NCBI GenBank assembly: GCA_017524805.1
Contig: JAFXUX010000008.1
Span: forward strand, 62,001 to 126,000
DNA length: 64,000 bases
Direction of reading: 5' to 3'
Source of the DNA: Candidatus Methanomethylophilaceae archaeon
Lineage (GTDB): Archaea > Thermoplasmatota > Thermoplasmata > Methanomassiliicoccales > Methanomethylophilaceae
Numbering within the stretch: the first letter of the stretch is position 1; every line of letters begins with the position of its first letter. Position numbers and translations under genes: made by a program. Below, one piece after another: positions 34,658 through 42,364 of the stretch. The notes under the pieces were generated by a model, which worked only from the letters and a program-made list of their open reading frames with translations, made no database searches and was not told the DNA's origin.

Positions 34658-34756
34658 ACTCTAACCCAGCCATCATCTCATACGATTTAAAGGTTTAGTT
34701 GAGTTGTGGAACGGGACGATGCTAAATACGGGTGTAATCTCGCATCGATTCTGCTC

Positions 34757-35362
34757 TCAAAATCCCAATCTTGTACGCAGCGATTCGAAATCCATGAAAT
34801 CGGATACGGAGCCCACTCCGGCAAACATCATGACAGCCTCCGCCACGCATGTGATTCCGAGCAGAAGGAGAATCGGCCACAGGTTCAGCAATTTTCCGAA
34901 AAGCTTCACCAAAGACTCTGCAAATCTGCACAACCCATAGACTATGGCGCCGACGATCAGCGAAATGATGATGCGGGGCCAGCCTTCCGACAGAAACGTC
35001 AGGTCTATGGCATCGGCTATCATAACCCCGTTCAAACCGCCCAGTGCGATATAGACGATCGCCATCAGCAGCAAAGCGGCAATCGCGGAGAAATTGACGT
35101 TGCGGAAAGGCCTTATGATCAGCGCGAAAGCCGTAATCGCAATCAGAATGGCGGCGAACGTGCTCCACTCTGAATAGCGGGCCACCGCTTCGATGAGCAT
35201 GCCCACTCCGAATATGAAGCCGGCGGCGGTCAAAACGACGTACTTCCCATCCTTATCTTTGGCATATTTGATGGCTATGGCCATCGCCAGAATGCCGCCT
35301 ATAAGAAGTATCGTCTGAGGCAGATTGCCCTGGATCCAAGCTATGGCCTCATCAATTTCCAT
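34757..35362 (-). CDS. Polytopic membrane protein of unknown function
   Basis: 201 residues with about six to seven hydrophobic segments (first ones at about 17-30 and 45-60) and a short charged tail (DFMDFESLRTRLGF). No motif recognised. It is transcribed alone upstream of the tRNA-Arg unit. Confidence 0.6.
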   Translation of the reverse strand: MEIDEAIAWIQGNLPQTILLIGGILAMAIAIKYAKDKDGKYVVLTAAGFIFGVGMLIEAVARYSEWSTFAAILIAITAFALIIRPFRNVNFSAIAALLLMAIVYIALGGLNGVMIADAIDLTFLSEGWPRIIISLIVGAIVYGLCRFAESLVKLFGKLLNLWPILLLLGITCVAEAVMMFAGVGSVSDFMDFESLRTRLGF

Positions 35363-35439
35363 TGGATTCCAGATGCAGCTGCAACCTAAAAATGTTGTTG
35401 GAAGGGGAAAGATGCCGCCTCAAACGGGCGGCTTTGATT

Positions 35440-35841
35440 TCAAGCGATCCTTGTTCCTGCGGCAGGTGTCGCACTCTGGTCATAAATCGCGACTGTGTTG
35501 AAGCACCAAACCGCGTTGGCTTTCAGCCCTATCGCAGAAAGCTTGAGATTCATTTTGTCCACTGCGCGACCGCTGGTGAGACGCTCCGGATTCTCCAGAA
35601 TCAACTCATAGGAAGTCGTGCCAGAAGTCAGAAGGATCGAAGCTTTTTTGGTGGTGCGAAGGTTTTCGGCAGCTTTCTTCATGAGAATTTCTCCTACCAA
35701 AACCTTCCCTACCTCGAGAGGGCAGAGATCAATGCTTCCGCATGCTATTGCATGGGGCTGTCCTGCGCGGTCGCAGGTGACTAAAACTTTGACTGTGTCG
35801 GGGACGAAAAGGTCAGCGACGTTTTTGGGAATTACAACCAT
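35440..35841 (-). CDS. Pyridoxamine 5'-phosphate oxidase-like flavin-binding protein
   Basis: 133 residues with the split-barrel FMN-binding fold: VKVLVTCDRAGQPHAIACG near the start, then EILMKKAAENLRTTKKASIL. Such short proteins bind FMN, F420 or haem; the substrate is unknown. A strongly AT-rich 190 bp lies upstream. Confidence 0.75.
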   Translation of the reverse strand: MVVIPKNVADLFVPDTVKVLVTCDRAGQPHAIACGSIDLCPLEVGKVLVGEILMKKAAENLRTTKKASILLTSGTTSYELILENPERLTSGRAVDKMNLKLSAIGLKANAVWCFNTVAIYDQSATPAAGTRIA

Positions 35842-36029
35842 CCATATTCACCTAACGCAATAATTATCTCCAACAATATTTATAATAATCGATTATCTGA
35901 TGGAATATTAAAATATTGATAGATACAACAAATAGTAATGGAGGATATTTATATTGACAATATAGCCACCACTAATAACCTTAAATCAACATAATATTGC
36001 CTATATTAATTCAAGTATAATATGTCAGT

Positions 36030-36908
36030 ATGGACGAATCATTCGACAGCAAAGAGTCGCCTTTACAAAATATTACATTTACTTACACAGAAAAGAAAGT
36101 GTGGGAAAAGGTCCGCATGGATTACGCAGGCATAGCTGAGTTGCGTACTGAAAACGGAAAATACAGCAATCTTGCCTTGATGCTGTCTGACCAATGCCCT
36201 TGGACAACAGAAATAGAAATAAGCGGACGGAAGGGAACCATCGGCGGCCCTGTATTGAAGCAGTATTATGAGATTTTGGATGCTATCTGCAATATCGAGA
36301 AACCCAATCCCGAAAAGAAATACACTGTGGAACGGTATCCGAAAAGGGTGATCAGAGAGGCTGCCGTCAATGCCGTCGTCCATCGCGATTATGGCATGGA
36401 CGAACCGATAACCGTATGCGCAGATCTGGAATCGGCGAACATAACTTCGCCGGGGGGCGTATGGGTCACCGACAAGAAGGAAAACGGCCCACTAGCCAGA
36501 AACTCCGGGCTGGCCAAATTTTTCCGCGCTTTGGAGGGATTCAGCTTCCGCGGGAATGGAATAACATCAATCAAACACTGCTACAGGATGACGCCGCAGA
36601 TGCCTTCCGCATCGTTTACCGACAGCCATTTCGCCATAAATCTCCCGGCCATCAGCGTGGTATCTTCAGCATACGAAATTCGCAAAGAGAAAATCGAGAA
36701 CATAATAGCCGCTTTCAATGGCGCTTCTGTAAGCACAATTGCCGAGAATACGATGCTTTCGCCGCAGTATACGAGGCGCATCCTGAAAAGGATGGAAGGT
36801 GAAAGGATCATATTCTGCACAGGATGCGGCAGAAAAAACATTTATTACCTCTGTTCTAAAAGAGACAATGGCAGGCAAACCAGAACGATGCGATGGATAA
36901 CGGTTTAA
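36030..36908 (+). CDS. RecG-like/Schlafen-AlbA-type ATPase, N-terminally short
   Basis: 292 residues. KRVIREAAVNAVVHRDYGM (about 110-130) is the HATPase_c_4 motif of the AlbA_2/'RecG-like' transcriptional-regulator family, and a winged helix lies at the end (VSTIAENTMLSPQYTRRILK). The AlbA_2 domain that normally precedes is missing; a stop codon lies shortly upstream in frame, so the gene is either a short variant or a 5'-truncated remnant. The surrounding 35.85-36.05 kb is very AT-rich, which suggests acquired DNA. Confidence 0.65.
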   Translation: MDESFDSKESPLQNITFTYTEKKVWEKVRMDYAGIAELRTENGKYSNLALMLSDQCPWTTEIEISGRKGTIGGPVLKQYYEILDAICNIEKPNPEKKYTVERYPKRVIREAAVNAVVHRDYGMDEPITVCADLESANITSPGGVWVTDKKENGPLARNSGLAKFFRALEGFSFRGNGITSIKHCYRMTPQMPSASFTDSHFAINLPAISVVSSAYEIRKEKIENIIAAFNGASVSTIAENTMLSPQYTRRILKRMEGERIIFCTGCGRKNIYYLCSKRDNGRQTRTMRWITV

Positions 36909-36936
36909 TCGCATCAGCAAATTAGGGTCTGATAGC

Positions 36937-36972
36937 ATGGATTCAATCTGCGACAAGGAGGAAAGCCTTTGA
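36937..36972 (+). CDS. 11-codon leader peptide overlapping the dapB start
   Basis: ATG at 36937 begins MDSICDKEESL and ends TGA at 36970-36972, which overlaps the TTG start of dapB (TTGA). A TATA-like GGTTTAATC lies about 31 bp upstream, so the leader ATG would be leaderless. The leader contains the dapB Shine-Dalgarno AAGGAGG. It could couple dapB translation by termination-reinitiation. It has no run of Lys codons (one AAG), so classical attenuation is not evident. Confidence 0.45.
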   Translation: MDSICDKEESL

Positions 36973-37769
36973 CCAATGTAAGAGTGGGGCTTGTCGGCGC
37001 ATGCGGAAGGATGGGGACTCTCATCATACGCCGCGTCTTGGCTACCGAAGGTATGGAAATAGCTTCCGCATTCGACATCGTGAACATCGGAAAAGATATC
37101 GGGGATGTCGTCGGAGTGGGAGCTTTGGGGGTTCCGGTATCTGATTCTTCCGAATTGGCAGCCGTTCTCAAAGAAAGCAAGACCGACGTTCTGATAGATT
37201 TCACCATAGCCAAGGCTACCGCTGTCAACGCTCCGATCGCAGCGTCGGCTGGGGTCAATCTCATCATAGGGACTACCGGCCTCAGCGCAGAGCAGAAGAC
37301 TGCGATCACCGACGCCGTGATAAAGAACAACGTCGCCGCTGTGATCTCATCCAACTACTCCATCGGAGTCGGGGTCTTCTTCAAGCTGATCAGGGATGCC
37401 GCCGGATACCTAGGTAACGAGTACGACGTCGAGATAATAGAGGCCCATCACAACCAGAAAAAGGACGCGCCCAGCGGGACTGCCATGACTGCCGCCGAGA
37501 TAATCAGCAAGGCCATGGGCGGAAAAGAGCTCATCTGCGGAAGAGAAGGCGTATGCCCCCGCGGGAAAGAGATCGGCATCCATTCGATCAGAGGCGGAGA
37601 CATCGTCGGAGATCACACCGTCATGTTCATCGGGAACTCGGAGCGCATCGAAATCCGCCATCAGGCCCATTCCAGGGAGATTTTCGTAGGCGGCGCTGTG
37701 ATGGCTGCCAAGTGGGTAGTCTCCCAGAAAAAAGGAATCGTTTACGGCATGGAAGACGTGCTGAGCTGA
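36969..37769 (+). CDS. dapB: 4-hydroxy-tetrahydrodipicolinate reductase
   Basis: A 266-residue NAD(P)H-dependent enzyme of lysine synthesis. The Rossmann motif GLVGACGRMG is at residues 7-16, FTIAKATAVNAPIA and IIGTTGLS follow, and EAHHNQKKDAPSGTA holds the catalytic His and the substrate-binding Lys. Length is normal. The start is a TTG with a strong Shine-Dalgarno AAGGAGG (36954-36960) 8 bp before it; no ATG fits the conserved N-terminus. A hairpin terminator follows. Confidence 0.93.
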   Translation: MTNVRVGLVGACGRMGTLIIRRVLATEGMEIASAFDIVNIGKDIGDVVGVGALGVPVSDSSELAAVLKESKTDVLIDFTIAKATAVNAPIAASAGVNLIIGTTGLSAEQKTAITDAVIKNNVAAVISSNYSIGVGVFFKLIRDAAGYLGNEYDVEIIEAHHNQKKDAPSGTAMTAAEIISKAMGGKELICGREGVCPRGKEIGIHSIRGGDIVGDHTVMFIGNSERIEIRHQAHSREIFVGGAVMAAKWVVSQKKGIVYGMEDVLS

Positions 37770-37777
37770 AACTACAA

Positions 37778-37799
37778 GCCGGCGGCCTGCCGGCCTTTT
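37778..37799 (+). terminator. Terminator of dapB
   Basis: GCCGGC-GGCCT-GCCGGC hairpin nine bases after the stop, then CTTTTC. Confidence 0.6.
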
Positions 37800-37875
37800 C
37801 TATTCAATATGTCGGCTGGACATGTGTCAGACTGATCGAACGCAACAGTATTAAATACGGATATAGGCAATTACT

Positions 37876-38070
37876 ATGATGGTCTGAGGCTTAGCTCGCA
37901 AGATCTGGCTGAAGACCACTTTTAGCTTTTCTGTTTCATTATCTGCGGGGTTGTCATAGCAATACCGCGAGCATTTTTCGGTTTTTGGCAAGGCAGTCAG
38001 AAAATTCGGCATCAGCTATGGAAACGTCCGGTAAAAGTCGCTCAGGATACAGTGCGAAGCTGAAAGAATA
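37876..38070 (+). ncRNA. Candidate structured small RNA
   Basis: About 190 bases without a plausible gene, preceded by TATA-like TTAAATAC (about 37850). Near the 5' end GGTCT/AGACC encloses tandem GA-like steps that resemble a kink-turn. The ends can also pair alternatively (AGCT-CGCA near 37892 with TGCG-AAGCT near 38055). It matches no RNA family that I know by eye. It may be an archaeal guide RNA or a regulatory RNA. Confidence 0.3.
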
Positions 38071-38076
38071 GATGAG

Positions 38077-38149
38077 TGCTCGCGACGGGATTCGAACCCG
38101 TGTTGAAGCCTCGAGAGGGCTTCATGATTGGCCGCTACACCACACGAGC
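38077..38149 (-). tRNA. tRNA-Glu (anticodon CTC)
   Basis: A 73-nt cloverleaf. Acceptor GCTCGTG/CGCGAGC, anticodon stem AAGCC/GGCTT, loop CTCTCGA with anticodon CTC, T-arm ACGGG-TTCGAAT-CCCGT. It borders the accessory island that begins about 200 bp away. Confidence 0.92.
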
Positions 38150-38358
38150 ACAGGCAATCCGCCCATCGATTGATAATATATAAAAGTTTTTAGTGATGGC
38201 GTTCAATCTGATTTCTATTTCAGGCTTGCAGATCCATCCGCGGAGGTTCAGTCCATTTCAGACGCCCAACAATTGTCTTGCGAGGATGTCTTAGCATAGG
38301 CAGTCGCCACGTCCGACCGTATGCGCGGAGCCACCGGGATGTCGATTCATTGGTGTCA
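38150..38358. other. Gene-free stretch between tRNA-Glu and the MITE-like element
   Basis: The first 30 bp hold the AT-rich promoter of tRNA-Glu. The rest has no open frame of note, no clear repeat and no recognisable RNA; I see nothing further in it. Confidence 0.4.
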
Positions 38359-38427
38359 GGTAACTATTCAGGACCTTCGTAGTAGCACTATAGTAAAATA
38401 TCATTACGATAGGTCCTGAATAGTTAC
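38359..38427. mobile_element. 69-bp MITE-like element related to the IS66-type right end
   Basis: It begins GGTAACTATTCAGGACCT and ends AGGTCCTGAATAGTTAC, a terminal inverted repeat of about 17 bp. Its reverse complement matches the last about 60 bp of the IS66-type element at 42261-42322 with only two or three differences, but the inner boundary is converted into a second terminal repeat. That is how non-autonomous miniature elements look. The sequence up to the QueC-like gene (38428-38604) shows no other feature. Confidence 0.75.
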
Positions 38428-38604
38428 AAACAATTCATGATGGCCTGTGCCTCAGCGCCCGGCCGAAGACTGGGATTCTTCACTGTCTGGCGGAGAGGTC
38501 CAAACTACAACTTATTGCAGGGAAAAAAAGGTTTAGGGCTGTTCGCGAAGGCCTTTGGCCGCCGATACCGCTCCGATTGCAAGACATCGGAGTGGGATCG
38601 GCTT

Positions 38605-40110
38605 TCAGTTCGTTTTTCTGAGGCAATCATCGAGATATATCACAGGCTTATCGTAAGTGAACATAATTTCTTTGACGATGCCTATGGAATAGGACGTTGA
38701 ATTGCAGACTACAACTGCATCGAACTCGGAATCGTTCTGATTCATCAGCGATATGAGATCTGATGTTGTAGATATGGCCGAATGGATTTTGATTCCCATA
38801 TCCTCCAATAAGCGATTCACCATATCCGTGCTGTAATTGTCGCCGTATACCATCACAGAACGATACTTTCCTTCTGCCAAAGAATCTGACAGTTTCTTCA
38901 ATGCTTGTTTGGAGTTTTTCTTCCATTTCTTCTGGTTCTGAGTGTATTCAGCTTTGTTATTGATGGAATGACGCTCTTGGAACAGATCTTTAATCGCTAC
39001 CTGGATTCCGACCTTGTCCTTGAGGTATTTGCATTTCTTCTTTTCGGCCAGCTGCAGAATGTCTTTGCAATAATAGTCGTTGTTCTGCGCATTCAATTGC
39101 AGCCACTCGAAGTAGCTCGACCTATTTTTCTTATAGTAATCGATGTTGAAGACGTCGGAGAAGTTATCCAATTTGCCTATGAGATCCAGCGTGGTCAGAG
39201 TACGCCTGCATTTCTTGCACAGCCCGCAATTGAACGGTTCCCTCATGCACACATGCAGATATTTTTGGGCGATCTCATAATCGGCCAATTCTATGGTCTT
39301 CTCGATTCTGGAAGCTTCGACAGGCAAGGGGAATATCGAAACCTCTTTGGTCGAAAATACCGTCGCCAAGAACATCTCAGCGTATTCGCCGCCTTTCGAA
39401 TTGTTCACCAGATCCAGGTCCTGTATGGTGTACGTGGTTGCAGAATAATATCTCCCAATGAATTTCTTTACCAGATTGACGCAAGCTATGTGATAATATG
39501 TCAGTCTGGTGCCTCTTTCTCCGGGGAAAATCGATGCTATATTCGATTTGATATAAACCAACGGAAGATCTATTTCGTTGACGAGTTTCTCGACCTTCTT
39601 CAGCAGATAGTCTTCGGTCTTATCGTGGTTGCGATAGACGTTGAAATCCCCCACATCGAATACGAAACTGCAATCAATCTTAGAATCCTCGGAGTTCCCA
39701 TATTTTTCCAGAACATACAAAGAATCGATTCCCATTGACAACCCTGCGCCGGTCATCTTCTGGGTGCGGTTGCTCTTTGCGGCGATTTTGGATTTGGCAA
39801 CCACATTGATCTCGCTTAAGGTCCTGTCATATTTCACGACAGCCGGTATGAATATGTTTCTGATATTGAACAGGAGATCCTCCGACACATCGCCCTCGCA
39901 CACTATATCGTGGTGGTGTTTGATGGCGCCAGGAAGAAGGGATATAAGAAAAGGGTCGCAGTCCTCGCTGGGCTTCATCTTTTTTACCCAATCTCTCCCT
40001 CCCTCATATTTGACCTCTATCTCGAAAAAACACTCATGCTCATTGTTATCCACGACAATCTTCGATGTGACCTTATTCTTCTGGATGGTGGGGCGGCCTA
40101 TTGTTATCAT
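38605..40110 (-). CDS. QueC-like PP-loop ATPase, accessory, unknown function
   Basis: 501 residues. TGAGLSMGIDSLYVLEKYG (about 125-143) is a variant PP-loop (usual SGGxDS), and CMREPFNCGLCKKCRRTL (about 300) matches the Cys-rich end of QueC-like domains. A further about 190 residues follow, ending in a Rossmann-like half (SVMVYGDNYSTDMVNRLLED). Such proteins occur in variable loci and may adenylate or amidate a substrate. Coding DNA is clearly AT-richer than its neighbours. ATG 40110 lies about 26 bp from ATAATAAATAG; the gene stands alone between the MITE and the IS. Confidence 0.65.
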   Translation of the reverse strand: MITIGRPTIQKNKVTSKIVVDNNEHECFFEIEVKYEGGRDWVKKMKPSEDCDPFLISLLPGAIKHHHDIVCEGDVSEDLLFNIRNIFIPAVVKYDRTLSEINVVAKSKIAAKSNRTQKMTGAGLSMGIDSLYVLEKYGNSEDSKIDCSFVFDVGDFNVYRNHDKTEDYLLKKVEKLVNEIDLPLVYIKSNIASIFPGERGTRLTYYHIACVNLVKKFIGRYYSATTYTIQDLDLVNNSKGGEYAEMFLATVFSTKEVSIFPLPVEASRIEKTIELADYEIAQKYLHVCMREPFNCGLCKKCRRTLTTLDLIGKLDNFSDVFNIDYYKKNRSSYFEWLQLNAQNNDYYCKDILQLAEKKKCKYLKDKVGIQVAIKDLFQERHSINNKAEYTQNQKKWKKNSKQALKKLSDSLAEGKYRSVMVYGDNYSTDMVNRLLEDMGIKIHSAISTTSDLISLMNQNDSEFDAVVVCNSTSYSIGIVKEIMFTYDKPVIYLDDCLRKTN

Positions 40111-40358
40111 GTGGCTGCCTAATAAGATGCACCTATTTATTATGACCTTCAAACGTATTATGTTTGAATGGTTTATGCGTCATTGCCATGTCCGCTATAA
40201 TAAATAACGTCAAGATAATACGGCTTCCATCTACTCTTTTAAAGAAACCGACCATGACGCTCGCTCTTTCAGCATGCGATATTATTTTCTTTTGGTAACT
40301 ATTCAGAACCCATCTTCACTATAGTTTTACATGCGCCGATCAGAGTGGTAGACAAATA

Positions 40359-40384
40359 CATAGGCATAATATATTATGCCTATG
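40359..40384. repeat. 26-bp perfect palindrome in the IS upstream region
   Basis: CATAGGCATAAT and its exact reverse complement, with no central gap. It lies 55 bp upstream of the first IS gene. A second perfect palindrome follows 10 bp later; both share ATAGG...CCTAT. Likely operator or transposase-binding sites. Confidence 0.8.
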
Positions 40385-40394
40385 GAGATAAGTA

Positions 40395-40414
40395 ATAGGT
40401 ATATATATACCTAT
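40395..40414. repeat. 20-bp perfect palindrome containing the IS promoter
   Basis: ATAGGTATATATATACCTAT reads the same on both strands. Its TATATATATA centre is 25-35 bp before ATG 40439 and is therefore probably the TATA box itself; a protein bound to the palindrome would block it. Confidence 0.75.
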
Positions 40415-40438
40415 GCATATGTGGATTCGAAGATAGCC

Positions 40439-40834
40439 ATGTCCATAGTGAAGATGAAGAACAAGAAGACGGGGGTGACCTACGTCTATGAATCCACATC
40501 GTACTGGGATAAGGAAAAGCGCCAGCCTCGCAACAAGCGCAGGCTCATCGGGAAGCTGGATCCAGCCACAGGCGAGATTGTCCCCACCGGGAGGAGAGAG
40601 CCGGCCAAAGGGCCTGTTTCGATGGGCGGCGGCACGCCCGAACCATCGGACTTCGGGCCCGATATGGGAGCATCCATCGACGAGAGGGAGGCCGAGATAC
40701 TCGAGCTCAGGAAAAGGGTCCTCGAGCTCGAGATCCAGCTCGGGAAAAAGACTGCGGCGCTGGAAAGGATCAGGCGCGCCCTAGACTCCTGCTCTGAGCG
40801 AGAACATGAGCGGATCCGAGAACGCACGTCCTGA
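40439..40834 (+). CDS. IS66-type accessory protein
   Basis: 131 residues. The N-terminal part (KNKKTGVTYVYESTSYWD, KRRLIGKLDPATGEIVP) resembles the N-terminus found in transposases of archaeal IS1634/IS4-like and IS66-like elements. The C-terminal 45 residues form a coiled coil (EAEILELRKRVLELEIQLGK). The gene is intact and overlaps the transposase start by 29 bp. It is probably a DNA-binding or regulatory partner of the transposase. Confidence 0.65.
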   Translation: MSIVKMKNKKTGVTYVYESTSYWDKEKRQPRNKRRLIGKLDPATGEIVPTGRREPAKGPVSMGGGTPEPSDFGPDMGASIDEREAEILELRKRVLELEIQLGKKTAALERIRRALDSCSEREHERIRERTS

Positions 40835-42277
40835 TGCCAGCAGAGAGGAGCTGCTTGCGGAAATCGAGTCCCTGAGACTGGAGTGCAGGGCCAAGGACGA
40901 GACGATCAAGGCCCTCCAGGAGAGGATCAAGGAGTTCGAGGGTAGGGTGAGGATGAACTCCGCGAACAGCTCCAAGCCCCCTTCCAGCGACGGCTTCATG
41001 TAGCCGTCGCCCAAGAGCCAGCGCGTAAGGAGCGGAAAAAGGCCAGGCGGGCAGCAGGGGCATGAGAGGCACAACATGAAGCTCCCGGCTGAGCCGGACG
41101 AGGTGATTCGCTGCATCCCCAATAGGTGCTCGGGATGCCAAGGCCTGGCCGGATGCATCTCCGGCCAGGCTTTCGAAGTGGCGGAGAGCAGATATGTGGT
41201 CGACGCCGTGATGGAAGTGAGGGTGCGCGAGTACAGGGCGATGCGCGTGAAGTCGTGCCCCGTGGACGGGCGTCGCGGCGTGTCGATTGGGAGCTGCGGC
41301 CAATTCCCAGAGGGGGTGAGAGCGCACGTCCAGTACGGCGATTCCTTCGCTGCTGTGGCCGGGATTCTCAACACCTACGGAGCGGTCAGCACATCCCGCG
41401 TCAGCGACCTGATACGCAGCATGTTCGGGGTCTCCTTGTCCGTCGGGACTGTGGATTCCATGTTGCGCAGATGCGCGGAGTGCGCCGAAGAAAGCCTGGA
41501 GGGCGTCAGTGAAAAATCGTCGAATGCGACGTCTCCAACTCGACGAGACCGGAGTGAGATGCGGTGGCAAGCTGATGTGGGTCCACAGTTCCTCGACGCC
41601 GCAGTTCACCTACCAGACTGTCAGCGAGAAGCGCGGGACAGAAGGCATATACGACAACGGGGTCCTCAAGGATTTCCGGGGGATAGCGGTCCATGACTGC
41701 TGGCACCCTTACTGGAATTTCTGGAGGGCGAAGCACGCTGTCTGCTGCGCGCATCTGCTGAGGGAGCTTACGGGTGTGGAGGAGATGGAGCCGGGCCATG
41801 AATGGCCACGGCGTTTCAGAAGCCTTCTCCTGGACATGAAGTCCGAAAAAGAGGCAGCCCAAGCCGATGGGAAGGATTCTCTGGACGCGAAGCAACTGCA
41901 GCGTTTCGACGATCTGTACGACGAGATCATCCAATTGGCAGATTCCGAGCGCCCTCCCCCGCCGGGACCCCGGAGTGAAAAGGAGGGGAAAACGCAAGCT
42001 GGGGAAGGAGCGCGCTCTCATAGAGCGCCTCCGCGCCTTGAAGGGGTCCGTGACCCTCTTCGTCCATGATTTCAGGGCTCCATTTGACAACAACCAGGCG
42101 GAACGCGATGTTCGCAATCTGAAGACGAAGGTCAAGGTCAGCGGATGCTTCCGCACCAAGGAAGGGGCTAGGAGGCATCTGCAGGTGATGTCGTACATCA
42201 GTACGGCCAGGAAGCAAGGCGGGAACGCCTTCGAATCATTGGTGACGGCTCTTTCGAACCATCAGGACCTATCGTAA
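40806..42277 (+). pseudogene. IS66-type transposase, broken
   Basis: IS66 homology is continuous only across three frames. An N-terminal coiled coil and NSSKPPSSDGF are followed by TAG at 41001-41003; the same frame continues PSPKSQRVRSGKRPGGQQGH. A +1 shift near 41505-41515 (after ECAEESLEG) leads to LQLDETGVRCGGKLMWVH, the catalytic region. A second +1 shift near a C-rich run (about 41955-41975) leads to NNQAERDVRNLKTKVKVSGC and the end. One amber plus two shifts indicate decay. The last codons coincide with the inner part of the right inverted repeat. Confidence 0.8.
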
Positions 42278-42364
42278 TGATATTTTACTATAGTACTACT
42301 GCGAAGGTCCTGAATAGTTACCAAACTACAAACGTTAATTTAGAATGAAAGTAGAACTATAGTT

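Larger units (their letters stand above)
40294..42322 (+). mobile_element. IS66-type insertion sequence, decayed
   Basis: A 2029-bp element with terminal inverted repeats GGTAACTATTCAGAACC (40294-40310) and GGTCCTGAATAGTTACC (42306-42322), one mismatch in 17; similarity continues inward through an ACTATAGT core. It carries a small accessory gene and a broken IS66 transposase. No 8-bp target duplication is seen at its borders, so it is old or rearranged. Confidence 0.8.

Noticed and set aside
38437-38700. 87-codon frame on the + strand beside the MITE-like element
   Set aside because: Overlaps the 3' end of the QueC-like gene, no homology, no start signal.
41001-41003. Amber codon in the IS66 transposase as evidence for pyrrolysine use
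   Set aside because: The same gene also has two frameshifts, so decay explains the stop codon without recoding.
40280-42335. Target-site duplication of the IS66-type element
   Set aside because: The eight bases on either side differ; no duplication is visible.
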